64,000 bases of DNA, from positions 2,418,001 through 2,482,000 of the forward strand of contig NZ_VMSF01000001.1 in the NCBI RefSeq assembly GCF_009765225.1, in the 5' to 3' direction. The DNA is from Leifsonia sp. AG29. Its GTDB lineage: Bacteria; Actinomycetota; Actinomycetes; Actinomycetales; Microbacteriaceae. A program made the position numbers and the translations under genes. Under the pieces are notes generated by a model. It searched no databases. It was not told the DNA's origin and saw only the letters and a list, made by a program, of their open reading frames with translations. Each line of letters opens with the position of its first letter. Position 1 is the stretch's first letter. This document shows, one piece after another, positions 7,544-16,321 of this stretch.

Positions 7544-9058
7544 GTGGTCGTGCCCCGCCCCGTGTCTTCCGTGGCCGCCTCCGGCGCGCCCTTCGTCCTG
7601 ACCGCGGGTGCGCGGATCAGCATCGCGGGGGCGGGGGCCGACGCGGTCGCCCGGCTGCTCCGCGACGGCCTCTCGGCCGATGGTGCACCGGAGCTCGAGA
7701 TCGTGCGCGAGCCCCCCGCGTTCGGCGATGTCGCCGTCGTCGTCGCGGACCACGAGGGGCCGGAGGACCACCGGGCCGAGGGCTACGTCCTCGAGGTGAC
7801 CGCCGAGGGGGTCCGGATCGGCGCCGCGACGGAGGCGGGCGCCTTCTGGGGCGTGCAGACCCTTCGGCAACTCGCCCGCCCGGGCGCCGGCGAGAGCGCA
7901 GGCGCCCCCGGCATCGCCCCCGTCCGCATCGTCGACCACCCGCGCTTCGGCTACCGCGGCGCCCTGCTCGATGTCGCGCGCCACTTCTTCACGCCGGCGG
8001 AGGTCCGGCGGTTCATCGACGGCATCGCGCTGCTCAAGGTGAACCACCTCCACCTGCACCTCACCGACGATCAGGGCTGGAGGCTCGAGATCCTGAGCCG
8101 GCCGCGCCTCACGGAGATCGGCGGTTCGACCGGCTGCGACGGCAGCCGAGGGGGCTTCTTCTCGCAGCAGGAGTTCCGTGACCTCGTCGCCTACGCGGCC
8201 GAGCGGCACATCACGATCGTCCCGGAGATCGACCTGCCGGGGCACACCACGGCGGCCCTCGCCTCCTACCCGGAGCTCAACCCGGACGGCGTGCCGCCGG
8301 CGGTCTACACCGGTCGCGAGGTCGGGTTCAGCACCCTGCTGACCGGGCATGCGCCGACCGAGCGCTTCCTCCACGACGTCATCACCGAGGTGGCCGCCCT
8401 CACGCCCGGCCCGTTCCTTCACATCGGCGGCGACGAGTGCCTGAGCACGTCACCCGAGGACTTCGACGCGTTCGTGGCGGACACGACGCGCATCGTCGCG
8501 GCGACCGGCAAGATTCCCGTCGGCTGGCACGAGATCGGCAGGGCGCCCGGGCTCGCACCGGGGACGGTCGGGCAGTACTGGGATTTCCGCGTGCCGCGCG
8601 GCCACGCGGCCGACCGCGCCCAGGCCTTCGTCCGCGGCGGCGGGCGCGTCATCATGTCCCCCGCCGACGCGGCCTACCTCGACATCGTCTACGAGGAGGG
8701 CGACACGATCGGCCAGGACTGGACCGGCGGCCCGACCGACCTGGGCACGGCCTACCGCTGGGACCCGGCGCGCATCGTGCCGGGCCTCGACGACGCGCAC
8801 ATCCTGGGCGTCGAGGCCGCGCTGTGGACGGAGACGGTCCCGACCATCGAGGACGCGGAGGAGATGACCTACCCGCGTCTCGCCGCGGTCGCCGAGATCG
8901 GCTGGTCCGCCGTGCCTCCCGCATCGCGGCCCATCGAGGAGGCGCGTGATCTGAACGAGTTCGCCGCCCGCCTGGCCGCTCTCGCGGAGCACTGGGACGT
9001 GCTCGGAACCCGCTACCGTCGCGTCGAGGGCGTGCCGTGGCCGGAGCCCGCGGCCTGA
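7544..9058 (+). CDS. GH20 beta-N-acetylhexosaminidase
   Basis: Removes terminal N-acetylglucosamine or N-acetylgalactosamine from glycans by substrate-assisted catalysis. The 504-residue protein has an N-terminal GH20b-like alpha/beta domain (about 1-125) and a catalytic barrel. The catalytic Asp-Glu pair is D297-E298 in [17 protein letters not shown] near 170 and EIDLPGH near 225 are further family landmarks. The GTG start at 7544 has AAGGAG about eight bases upstream. No signal peptide is visible, so it probably acts on imported sugars. Function links it to the GlcNAc genes 8-17 kb downstream, though it is not in that operon. Confidence 0.93.
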   Translation: MVVPRPVSSVAASGAPFVLTAGARISIAGAGADAVARLLRDGLSADGAPELEIVREPPAFGDVAVVVADHEGPEDHRAEGYVLEVTAEGVRIGAATEAGAFWGVQTLRQLARPGAGESAGAPGIAPVRIVDHPRFGYRGALLDVARHFFTPAEVRRFIDGIALLKVNHLHLHLTDDQGWRLEILSRPRLTEIGGSTGCDGSRGGFFSQQEFRDLVAYAAERHITIVPEIDLPGHTTAALASYPELNPDGVPPAVYTGREVGFSTLLTGHAPTERFLHDVITEVAALTPGPFLHIGGDECLSTSPEDFDAFVADTTRIVAATGKIPVGWHEIGRAPGLAPGTVGQYWDFRVPRGHAADRAQAFVRGGGRVIMSPADAAYLDIVYEEGDTIGQDWTGGPTDLGTAYRWDPARIVPGLDDAHILGVEAALWTETVPTIEDAEEMTYPRLAAVAEIGWSAVPPASRPIEEARDLNEFAARLAALAEHWDVLGTRYRRVEGVPWPEPAA

Positions 9059-9074
9059 GCCCTGAGCGCCGGCG

Positions 9075-10316
9075 TCACGGGTAGCCGATGAGCCAGAGCA
9101 GGACGAGCGTCACCGGTTGCAGGGCGATGCCGCAGAACAGCACGATCGTGCGGGCGCGCCGATGGCGGGTGAGCCCGCGAGCCCCGAGGAGGGGCGACAG
9201 CGGCAGCAGGAGGCGGAAGGTGCTCTGCTGGGGCAGGAACACCGCGAACAGGTAGAGGCCGTAGCTCGCGGCGTACGAGATGACCTCCGTGCCGAGCGCC
9301 CGCACGGACGGACGGCCCAGCGTCCACGCGTACGCCGCGATGATGGCCAGCACGATCAGCGCGCCCAGCAGGCTGAGGTACCTCCAGCTGAGGAGGAACC
9401 ACGGGGTCAGGGGGACGAACGCCACCCGGCCGAGAAACCCGGTCCACCACGACAGCTCGGTGCTCACGTACGCGTTCGGCGTGCCGGTGACGAGCGCGGC
9501 GATCACCGGCCACGCCATTCCGGCGACGCCCATGACGACCCCGCTGACGATGATGGCCGTGCGCTCGCGCCGTGACAGCTCGTCCTCTCCGCGCCGGGTG
9601 CGGATCAGCCGCACGAGGAAGACGATCGCGAGGGCGAGCGGCAGCGCTAGGGCGCCCGGCCTGGTGAAGGCCGCGAGCACTCCCCAGGGCAGCATCAGCC
9701 AGTACCGCCTCCGGAGCATGGCGAACAGCGCGCCGAACATCAGGAAGAAGAACATGCTCTCGGCGTACGCGATCTGCAGCACGAACGAGAGCGGCCCGAA
9801 GCAGAAGAACGCGGTCGCCCAGAGTCCGCTCGAGACACCGGCCCGCGCCGCCACCACGCGGAACAGCATCAGGCTCGCGGCGGCACCGAACAACGTCGCG
9901 ACCACGAAGCCCGCCGGGTAGAAGTCGAGGCCGGTGATGAACATCGCCGCGCGCACCACGACCGGGTACAGCGGGAGGAACGCCCACGGGTTCTGCTGGA
10001 TGCTGCCGTTGTCGTCGAGCGGCAGGGCGGTGGGGTACCCCTGCTCGACGATCTGGCTGTAGTACGAGCCGTCCCAGCCTCCCGAGAACGTGAAGAAGGT
10101 CGGGTTGTAGCGCGGGCCGGCGATGTCCCAGTGGGCGACCTGCGCGGTGATGAAGATCGCCAGCATCAGGGTCGTCGTGAGGAGGCGCGACACGGCGTAG
10201 ACGACGAGCACGACCGCCCACCAGGGGACCTCGCGCCCGGCGAACCGGAGCCGCCGCGGCAGCGGGATCGCGGCGGACGCGGCCCGGCCTGTGATTCGCG
10301 TGGTGCCTGCCGTCAT
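9075..10316 (-). CDS. GT-C membrane glycosyltransferase (PIG-V-like)
   Basis: A 413-residue integral membrane protein with about ten hydrophobic segments. After the first membrane helix comes the loop WDGSYYSQIVEQGYP (near residue 80), the acidic-motif loop of PIG-V/GT-C mannosyltransferases, which use polyprenyl-phosphate sugar donors. The aromatic-rich FLPLYPVVVRAAMF follows. The sugar and acceptor are unknown; a cell-wall glycolipid or glycoprotein role is inferred. I chose the ATG at 10316; an in-frame ATG 36 bases upstream lacks a ribosome binding site. It is convergent with the GH20 gene and divergent from the aldolase-like gene. Confidence 0.75.
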   Translation of the reverse strand: MTAGTTRITGRAASAAIPLPRRLRFAGREVPWWAVVLVVYAVSRLLTTTLMLAIFITAQVAHWDIAGPRYNPTFFTFSGGWDGSYYSQIVEQGYPTALPLDDNGSIQQNPWAFLPLYPVVVRAAMFITGLDFYPAGFVVATLFGAAASLMLFRVVAARAGVSSGLWATAFFCFGPLSFVLQIAYAESMFFFLMFGALFAMLRRRYWLMLPWGVLAAFTRPGALALPLALAIVFLVRLIRTRRGEDELSRRERTAIIVSGVVMGVAGMAWPVIAALVTGTPNAYVSTELSWWTGFLGRVAFVPLTPWFLLSWRYLSLLGALIVLAIIAAYAWTLGRPSVRALGTEVISYAASYGLYLFAVFLPQQSTFRLLLPLSPLLGARGLTRHRRARTIVLFCGIALQPVTLVLLWLIGYP

Positions 10317-10498
10317 CGTCCCGTCTCGCTCGTCGATCCTCTCATCCCGCATCGGATCGTACCCGGTGCGGCCGACGCCCGGGACCACCCCCGTTCGCCA
10401 CGCGCCCGGACCCGGATGTCGCCGGGCCCGTCGATCCACGATGATGGGACGAGCGTCCCGGCGCCTCGTCCGGTCCGCCCCGCACCGCCGGAGGTCCC

Positions 10499-11365
10499 AT
10501 GCCCCTCGTCTCCACCGCCGATCTTCTCCACTCCGCAGCGTCGCGGCGCACCGGGATCGGCGCTTTCGACGTCGTCCAGCTCGAGATCGGCGAGGCGCTC
10601 GTCGCCGCGGCCGAGGAGACGCGACTGCCCGTCGTGCTGCAGATCTCGCAGGAGGGCGTGCGCTCCCACGGCGGCCTCGATGCGATCGGCCAGGCCCTCC
10701 TGGCCCTCGCGGCGACCTCGTCCGCGCACGTCGCCGTCCATCTCGACCGCGCCCAGGACGAGGAACTCGTGCGCCGCGCCGTCCACCTCGGCTTCGGCTC
10801 GGTGATGTTCGACAGCTCGGCGCGCTCCTCGGACGAGCGGATGGAGGCGACCATGCGCGTCGTCGAGTTCGCGCACGCCGACGACGTGGCCGTGGAGGCC
10901 GAACTCGGCGGCCTCCTCGGCGGAGCAACCCCCGGCGCCGGAGTCGACCCTCAGGAGGCTCGGCGCGTCGTGACCGACACCGGCCTGGACTGCCTGGCCG
11001 TCGCCGGCGGCACGGTGCTCACTGGCCGTGACCCCGGGGCCACCGCGGAATTCGACCTGGAACTGATCCGTCACCTCCGGGGGGCCGTCGCGGTGCCTCT
11101 CTCGCTCGACGGCGTCGCGGGCGCGTCCGACGAGGCCGTCGTCGCCGCGATCGACGCCGGCGTGACCAAGGTGAACCTCTCGGCCGGCCTGAACCGCTCC
11201 TTCACCGCGGCGGTGCGGGCGCGCCTGCTCGGCGACCCGGCTCTGGTCGACCCCGAGGCGTACCTGCGGGACGGCCGGGACGCGGTCGCAGCGGAGGCCG
11301 CGACGCTCCTGCGCCTTCTGGACGTGTCCGGTGCCGACGCCGATCGGGCCGCGGTGCGACGCTGA
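10499..11365 (+). CDS. Class II aldolase-like protein lacking zinc ligands
   Basis: A 288-residue protein that aligns along its length with class II fructose/tagatose-bisphosphate aldolases: NxFNV-like GAFDVVQLE at 21-29, VAVHLDR at 78-84, VEAELG at 132-137, GVTKVNLSAGLN near 221-232. The three zinc ligands are gone. HLDH is HLDR (Arg84), GTxHG is GTVLT (Leu174), and HGxSG is DGVAG (Asp204). The phosphate-binding KVN segment is partly kept. It is therefore unlikely to be a normal zinc aldolase; it may bind a sugar phosphate, use another chemistry or be regulatory. ATG at 10499 with GGAGG just upstream. It stands alone, divergent from the glycosyltransferase. Confidence 0.8.
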   Translation: MPLVSTADLLHSAASRRTGIGAFDVVQLEIGEALVAAAEETRLPVVLQISQEGVRSHGGLDAIGQALLALAATSSAHVAVHLDRAQDEELVRRAVHLGFGSVMFDSSARSSDERMEATMRVVEFAHADDVAVEAELGGLLGGATPGAGVDPQEARRVVTDTGLDCLAVAGGTVLTGRDPGATAEFDLELIRHLRGAVAVPLSLDGVAGASDEAVVAAIDAGVTKVNLSAGLNRSFTAAVRARLLGDPALVDPEAYLRDGRDAVAAEAATLLRLLDVSGADADRAAVRR

Positions 11366-11545
11366 CGGGCGGTCGCGTCATCCGCTCCGCCGACTCGTCC
11401 CGTCAGGGTGCACCGCCGACTCGGCGGCTCTCCCCCGGTCCGGGGCGAGTTATCCACAGTCCAGCCGCCCAACCCGGCGATGAGACGTCACTAATGGCCC
11501 GCATCGGACGGCGACACGCCGTCGGGAGGGGCCACTAGCGACCGT

Positions 11546-12868
11546 TCAATCCCGCGGCGGGGCGGCGGAGGCGGCGGAGGCGGCGGAGGCGGCGGAGGCG
11601 GAGGCGGCGGCTGGGGCGGGGGCGGCGGAGGCGGCGGGGGCGGGCGGCGGGGCCAGGCGGCGCAGGATGAGGACGAGCACCAGCGACACCGCGAGCAGTG
11701 CGATGTAGCACCACGGGAGCAGGAGCAGGCCGCCGAGGCCGAACACGAGGGAGCCGAGAAGCGCGCCTCCACCGATGCCCACGTTGAACGACGTCGTGTA
11801 GAGCGCGCTCGCGGTGTCGCGGAACGCGGCGGACGACTCGTGCAGCAGCCGGGTCTGCAGGAGGGGCGGAAGAGCTCCGAAGGCCAGCCCCCAGAGGATG
11901 AAGGCGGCGAGCCCCGCCACCGGCACCGCGGCGAGGACGGCGAGCGCCGCCACCGCAGCGCCCGTCACGACGAGCGCGAGCACGAGGCCGAGCTGCGGCC
12001 GGGGTCCGAACACGGAGCCGGCCAGCACGAGCCCGACGGCGCCCGCGATGCCGTAGACGAAGAGCAGCGCACCGACCTCCCCCGCCGGGACGCCCATCGG
12101 CCCGGTCAGGAACGGCACCACGAACGTGTAGAACGCGTAATGCCCGATCATCGTCACCGCCGCGATGAGGCAGACCACGACGACGAGGGGGACGGTCCGG
12201 TCGCGGGCGCGCGGGGGCGCCGGCTCGTCGGCGGCCCGCTCCCGGCGGGGCCGCCGGGGCCCGTCGGCCTCGCGCTGGACGGCCGGGAGGAACCTCCACA
12301 CGACCAGCGCGCCGACCACCATGAGGACGGCGAGGATCCCGAACGACAGGCGCCAGCCGAAGAGGTGCCCGGCGAATGTGCCGAGCGGCACGCCGAAGAC
12401 GAAAGCGAGGGTGCCCCCGCCGAGGGTGATCGAGACGGCGCGGCCGATCTGCTCCTTCGGCACGAGGTGACCGGCGTATGCGCCGACGATCGACCAGAAC
12501 ATCCCGTGCGCCATGCCTCCGAGGACGCGGGAGCCGACGACGAAGGCGTAGTCCGGCGCGATGGCGGTGAGCGCGTTGGAGACACCGAGCACCACGAGGA
12601 TCCCCACGATCATGCCGTGGCGCGGCCAGCGCCGGGTGAGCGCCGTGAGCGGCGTGCTCGTGATGACGACGGTGAAGGCGAAGACGGTGACGAGGAGGCC
12701 GATCTGCGCCTCGCTGACGCCGAGCGACGCGCTCATGTCCGGGAGGAGGCCGGTCGGGATCATCTCGCTGGTGACCGAGAGGAACACCGCGGAGGCGAGG
12801 GCGATCAGCCCCACCCACGGGAACCGGGGGGCGGTCTTCAGCGACGACGACGATGAGGTGACGGTCAT
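11546..12868 (-). CDS. MFS transporter, drug/metabolite efflux type
   Basis: A 440-residue major facilitator protein with twelve predicted membrane helices, of the DHA1/arabinose-efflux (AraJ/YdhP-like) group. Landmarks are EMIPTGLLPDMSASLGVSE in helix 1-loop 1, TRRWPRHGMIVG for motif A, and RVLGGMAHGMFWS in helix 4. The cytoplasmic tail (last about 40 residues) is an Ala/Ser/Pro run encoded by a GGCGGA-type DNA repeat. I used the ATG at 12868 with GGACAG ten bases upstream; a TTG 15 bases further is the alternative. Substrate unknown. No linked regulator is visible. Confidence 0.85.
   Translation of the reverse strand: MTVTSSSSSLKTAPRFPWVGLIALASAVFLSVTSEMIPTGLLPDMSASLGVSEAQIGLLVTVFAFTVVITSTPLTALTRRWPRHGMIVGILVVLGVSNALTAIAPDYAFVVGSRVLGGMAHGMFWSIVGAYAGHLVPKEQIGRAVSITLGGGTLAFVFGVPLGTFAGHLFGWRLSFGILAVLMVVGALVVWRFLPAVQREADGPRRPRRERAADEPAPPRARDRTVPLVVVVCLIAAVTMIGHYAFYTFVVPFLTGPMGVPAGEVGALLFVYGIAGAVGLVLAGSVFGPRPQLGLVLALVVTGAAVAALAVLAAVPVAGLAAFILWGLAFGALPPLLQTRLLHESSAAFRDTASALYTTSFNVGIGGGALLGSLVFGLGGLLLLPWCYIALLAVSLVLVLILRRLAPPPAPAASAAPAPAAASASAASAASAASAAPPRD
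11559..11655. repeat. GGCGGAGGC tandem repeat inside MFS gene 3' end
   Basis: A run of GGCGGAGGC/GGCGGCGGAGG units at the 3' end of the MFS gene. On the coding strand it gives GCC/TCC/CCC codons and so an Ala-Ser-Pro tail. The repeat keeps the frame open to the stop. Tandem GC units of this kind are prone to slippage, so tail length may differ between strains. Confidence 0.7.
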
Positions 12869-12999
12869 GTCGGTGCTGTCCAAATGGATGGCGTTCCCCG
12901 CCCGTCCGCCGCATCTCGCGGCCGTCAGGGTCAGGCGGGTCGACTACGCGCCCGTGTGCGCGCCCAGGGCCGTGCGGGATCCGCCGACCGCTGACGATT

Positions 13000-13548
13000 C
13001 TACCCGAGGGCCGCCACAGCGGCAGCGCTGTCGGTGATCTGGATCAGTGGCGCGTAGAGCGCCATGGCGTCGAGGGCGCGCTGGTGGTCGGCGTCGGTCA
13101 GGCCCGCGCAGGCGTCGGCCGCGACCCGCACGCGGACGCCCGCGTCGGCCGCGGCGAGCGCCGTGGAGAGCACGCAGCAGTCCGTCGAGACTCCCGCCAG
13201 GACGATCTCGTCAGCGCCGCCGAGCGCCTCCTGCAGCTCCGGCCCCCACTTGCCGAAGCGCGGCTCGGTGACGACGGGATGCCCGGTGTCACGGAAGGCG
13301 AGGACGAGGTCGTAGATGGGGTCGTCGGCGGGCACGAGCGCGAAGGGCCACTGCTCGTAATACGGCACCCACGCGCCAACCGGGCGCTCCGGAGCGACGA
13401 AGCGGGTGAAGACCACTCGCTTGCCGAAGGCCGGCACCATGCTCGCGATGACCGCCTCCGCCTCCGAGAACCGCGGCGTGAACCACTCGCTCGCGGGATT
13501 GCCGAAGACCTGCTGCATGTCGATGACGACGAGGACGGGCTCGCTCAC
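13000..13548 (-). CDS. Isochorismatase-family cysteine hydrolase
   Basis: A 182-residue cysteine hydrolase of the isochorismatase/nicotinamidase/N-carbamoyl amidase superfamily. The catalytic triad is visible: Asp10 in VVIDMQ, Lys100 in PRFGKWG, and Cys124 or Cys125 in GVSTDCCV. The GTG start has AGGAGG five bases upstream and overlaps the stop of the NCS1 permease by four bases (GTGA). The pairing suggests hydrolysis of an amide or carbamoyl product from a base or related nitrogen compound imported by the permease, but the substrate is not determined. Confidence 0.88.
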   Translation of the reverse strand: MSEPVLVVIDMQQVFGNPASEWFTPRFSEAEAVIASMVPAFGKRVVFTRFVAPERPVGAWVPYYEQWPFALVPADDPIYDLVLAFRDTGHPVVTEPRFGKWGPELQEALGGADEIVLAGVSTDCCVLSTALAAADAGVRVRVAADACAGLTDADHQRALDAMALYAPLIQITDSAAAVAALG

Positions 13549-15011
13549 CGCTCCTCCTGGCCGCGCACGGCCGCGCGCGCGAAGAGCAGCGTGCCGAGGA
13601 ACCCGATGACCAGGGCCACGAGCACGCCGAGGTTCGCGAAGGCCCAGTCGCCCTGCTTGCCGCCGATCGGCCCGAGGAGGTAGCCCTGCCAGCTCAGCCA
13701 CGGCGCGCTCGCGTTGGTCACGAGGCCCCAGCCGATCACGGTCCCGATCACGATCAGGGCGATCGGGAGCCAGCGCACGGCGCCGTAGCGGCCCGCGCGG
13801 TCGTACAGCTCCGGCTCGGCGTAGTCGCGGCGGCGGAGGGCGATGTCGGCCACGAAGATGCCGCACCAGGCGGCGATCGGCACGCCGAGCGTGATGAGGA
13901 ACCCCTGGAACGGACCGACGAAGTCCGGGGCGAAGAACACGACGTAGATCGCTCCGGCCGTCATGATCACGCCGTCGACCAGGGCAGCGGCGTAGCGCGG
14001 CAGCCGGACCCCGACGCTCAGCAGGGCCAGCCCCGACGAGTAGATGTCGAGCACGGCTCCCCCGACGAGCCCGAGCACCGCGACGATGACGAAGGGCACG
14101 AGGAACCAGGTCGGGAGGAGGGAGGCGAGCGCGCCGATCGGATCGGCTCCGATCGCCTGGCTCAGCTTCTGCGACGACCCTGCGAGCAGGATGCCGAAGA
14201 CGAGGAGGATCACCGGCGCGAGCGACGAGCCGAACGTCGTCCAGCCGACGACCCCGGCGCTTCGGGTGGAGCGCGGGAGGTAGCGGGAGTAGTCGGCGGC
14301 GGCGTTGACCCAGCCGAGCCCGAAGCCGGTCAGCATGAAGACGAAGCCGCCGACGATATGCGGGACGTCGCCCGCCGGAAGCGCGGCGACGGCACCGAGA
14401 TCGATGTGGCCGAGCACGAGCAGGATGTAGACGACGGTCAGGATGCCCGTCACCCATGTGATCACGACCTGCATCCTCATGATCAGGTCGAAGCCGATGA
14501 CGCCTCCCGCGATGACCAGCGCGACGACGACGATGAGGGCGACGAGACGCGTGACGACGCCGCCCTGCCAGCCGAGCTCCTGGAACACGGTCGCCGTGGC
14601 GAGCGCGGCGAGCGAGACGAGCACCGTCTCCCAGCCGACGGTGAGCAGCCAGGACAGGGCCGAGGGAACGCGGTTGCCGTCGACGCCGAACGCGGCGCGG
14701 CTGAGGACCATCGTGGGCGCGGAGCCGCGCTTGCCGGCGAGCGCGATGATGCCGCAGAGGAGGAACGACGCCACGATCCCGATGATGCCGACGATCGTCG
14801 CCTGCCAGAACGAGATGCCGAACCCGAGGAGGAAGGAGCCGTAGCTCAGCCCGAACACGGACACGTTCGCGGCGAACCACGGCCAGAACAGGTCGCGGGC
14901 GCGCCCCTTGCGCTCGGACTCGTGGATCGTGTTCAGCCCGTTGAGCTCGACGTTGAAGGCGGACGCCGCGCCCGTGGGCCGATCGGGTGCGTCCTCGCCG
15001 GTGGAGGTCAT
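13545..15011 (-). CDS. NCS1-family nucleobase:cation symporter
   Basis: A 488-residue membrane permease of the nucleobase-cation symport-1 family (purines, cytosine, allantoin, hydantoins, thiamine-like compounds). Twelve membrane segments are apparent. The N-terminal FWPWFAANVSVFGLSYGSF, the GFGLGWVNAAADYSRYLPR loop (helix 6 region) and the IYSSGLALLSVGVRLPR segment match the family. I chose the ATG at 15011; the upstream in-frame extension has no ribosome binding site. It is co-transcribed with the cysteine hydrolase (four-base overlap) and divergent from purU, 68 bp away. Confidence 0.88.
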   Translation of the reverse strand: MTSTGEDAPDRPTGAASAFNVELNGLNTIHESERKGRARDLFWPWFAANVSVFGLSYGSFLLGFGISFWQATIVGIIGIVASFLLCGIIALAGKRGSAPTMVLSRAAFGVDGNRVPSALSWLLTVGWETVLVSLAALATATVFQELGWQGGVVTRLVALIVVVALVIAGGVIGFDLIMRMQVVITWVTGILTVVYILLVLGHIDLGAVAALPAGDVPHIVGGFVFMLTGFGLGWVNAAADYSRYLPRSTRSAGVVGWTTFGSSLAPVILLVFGILLAGSSQKLSQAIGADPIGALASLLPTWFLVPFVIVAVLGLVGGAVLDIYSSGLALLSVGVRLPRYAAALVDGVIMTAGAIYVVFFAPDFVGPFQGFLITLGVPIAAWCGIFVADIALRRRDYAEPELYDRAGRYGAVRWLPIALIVIGTVIGWGLVTNASAPWLSWQGYLLGPIGGKQGDWAFANLGVLVALVIGFLGTLLFARAAVRGQEER

Positions 15012-15079
15012 GGACCGATCCAAGTGCACCGTCCCTCCCCTCGTCAATCGCCACGCCCCGCAACGGCTACCCTGATCTG

Positions 15080-15937
15080 GTGACCGCCTCCGCCAACCAC
15101 TGGGTCCTGACGTTCAGCTGCGCCGACCGCCCGGGCATCGTGCACGCGGTGAGCGGCGCGATCGTGGCCGCGCGCGGCAACATCACCGAGAGCCAGCAGT
15201 TCGCCAGCACGGACACCGGCCGGTTCTTCATGCGGCTCCAGGTCGAGTCGGAGGCGGACCGCCACGAGTTCGAACGGGCGCTCGCCCCGGTCGTCGAGCG
15301 CTTCGGGATGACGCACCGGGTCGACAACGTCGGCCGCCCCCTGCGCACGCTGGTGCTCGTCTCCAAGGCGGCTCACTGCCTCAACGACCTGCTCTTCCGT
15401 CAGCGGGCCGGCCAGCTGCCGGTCGAGATCCCGCTCGTGCTGTCGAACCACGACTCGCTCGCCGACCTCGCGGGCTTCTACGGGGTGCCGTTCGAGTCGC
15501 GCGCGGTCACCGACGCCGAGTCGAAGGCCGCGTTCGAGGCTCGCATCCTGGAGGCGGTGGAGGAGCACGACATCGAGCTCGTCGTCCTCGCCCGCTACAT
15601 GCAGATCCTGTCCCCCGGCCTCTGCGAGCGGCTGGAGGGACGTGCCATCAACATCCACCACTCCTTCCTCCCCGGGTTCAAGGGCGCGAACCCGTACCGG
15701 CAGGCGCACGCCCGCGGCGTGAAACTGATCGGCGCGACCGCGCACTTCGTCACGAGCGACCTCGACGAGGGGCCGATCATCGAGCAGAACGTGGTCCGGG
15801 TCGACCACACGCGGTCGGTGCCGGAGCTCGTCGCCATCGGGCAGGACGAGGAGAGCCGCACCCTCACCCAGGCGGTCAAGTGGTTCGCCGAGGACCGCGT
15901 GCTGCTCGACGGCGCACGCACCATCATCTTCCGCTGA
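15080..15937 (+). CDS. purU: Formyltetrahydrofolate deformylase
   Basis: Hydrolyses 10-formyl-THF to THF and formate, balancing the one-carbon pool. The 285-residue protein has an N-terminal ACT domain (about 1-85; FSCADRPGIVHAVSGAI) and a C-terminal formyl-transferase fold. The catalytic Asn-His-Asp set is in INIHHSFLPGFKGANPY and TSDLDEGPIIEQ. The GTG at 15080 gives the normal N-terminus; the open frame continues upstream but with no start signal. It does not share the ZTP riboswitch of glyA but acts on the same pool in the opposite direction. Confidence 0.94.
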   Translation: MTASANHWVLTFSCADRPGIVHAVSGAIVAARGNITESQQFASTDTGRFFMRLQVESEADRHEFERALAPVVERFGMTHRVDNVGRPLRTLVLVSKAAHCLNDLLFRQRAGQLPVEIPLVLSNHDSLADLAGFYGVPFESRAVTDAESKAAFEARILEAVEEHDIELVVLARYMQILSPGLCERLEGRAINIHHSFLPGFKGANPYRQAHARGVKLIGATAHFVTSDLDEGPIIEQNVVRVDHTRSVPELVAIGQDEESRTLTQAVKWFAEDRVLLDGARTIIFR

Positions 15938-15958
15938 CCCCGCCGCTACACTGATCGG

Positions 15959-16321
15959 GTGACTCCCGCATCCGACCAGCGCGCACCGATCTCGGTGCGG
16001 CCGAACGACATCCTCCGGTTCGTACTCGAGCTGTTCGCGGTCGTCTCGCTGGCGATCTGGGGATTCGTCGCGTGGCCCCTGCCGTGGAACATCGTGGTCG
16101 GCCTCGTCGCCCCCTCGCTCGCGATCCTCCTCTGGGCGCTGTTCCGCTCGCCGCGGGCCGTGCTCCACGTCGACCCGTTCGTCAAGGCGATCGTCGAGGT
16201 CCTCGTCATGGGCGCCGCGGCGTTCGCCTGGTGGAGCCTCGGCCAGCCGATCGTCGCCGTGGTCTTCGCGGTCGTGGCGACCGTCAGCGGCGTCATCAAC
16301 GGGCGGCGCGAGTTCGCATGA
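15959..16321 (+). CDS. YrdB-family membrane protein (DUF2568)
   Basis: A 120-residue protein with four hydrophobic segments, matching the YrdB/DUF2568 family of small membrane proteins of unknown function. Helices are roughly at residues 19-40, 44-62, 74-92 and 96-113. The GTG start lies 21 bp after the purU stop. Its stop overlaps the nagA ATG by four bases (ATGA), so it may be translated with nagA, but no functional link is known. Confidence 0.75.
   Translation: MTPASDQRAPISVRPNDILRFVLELFAVVSLAIWGFVAWPLPWNIVVGLVAPSLAILLWALFRSPRAVLHVDPFVKAIVEVLVMGAAAFAWWSLGQPIVAVVFAVVATVSGVINGRREFA

Noticed and set aside
11450-11458. Perfect DnaA box TTATCCACA.
   Set aside because: It is single, with no cluster, no AT-rich element and no dnaA/dnaN nearby, so an origin is not supported.
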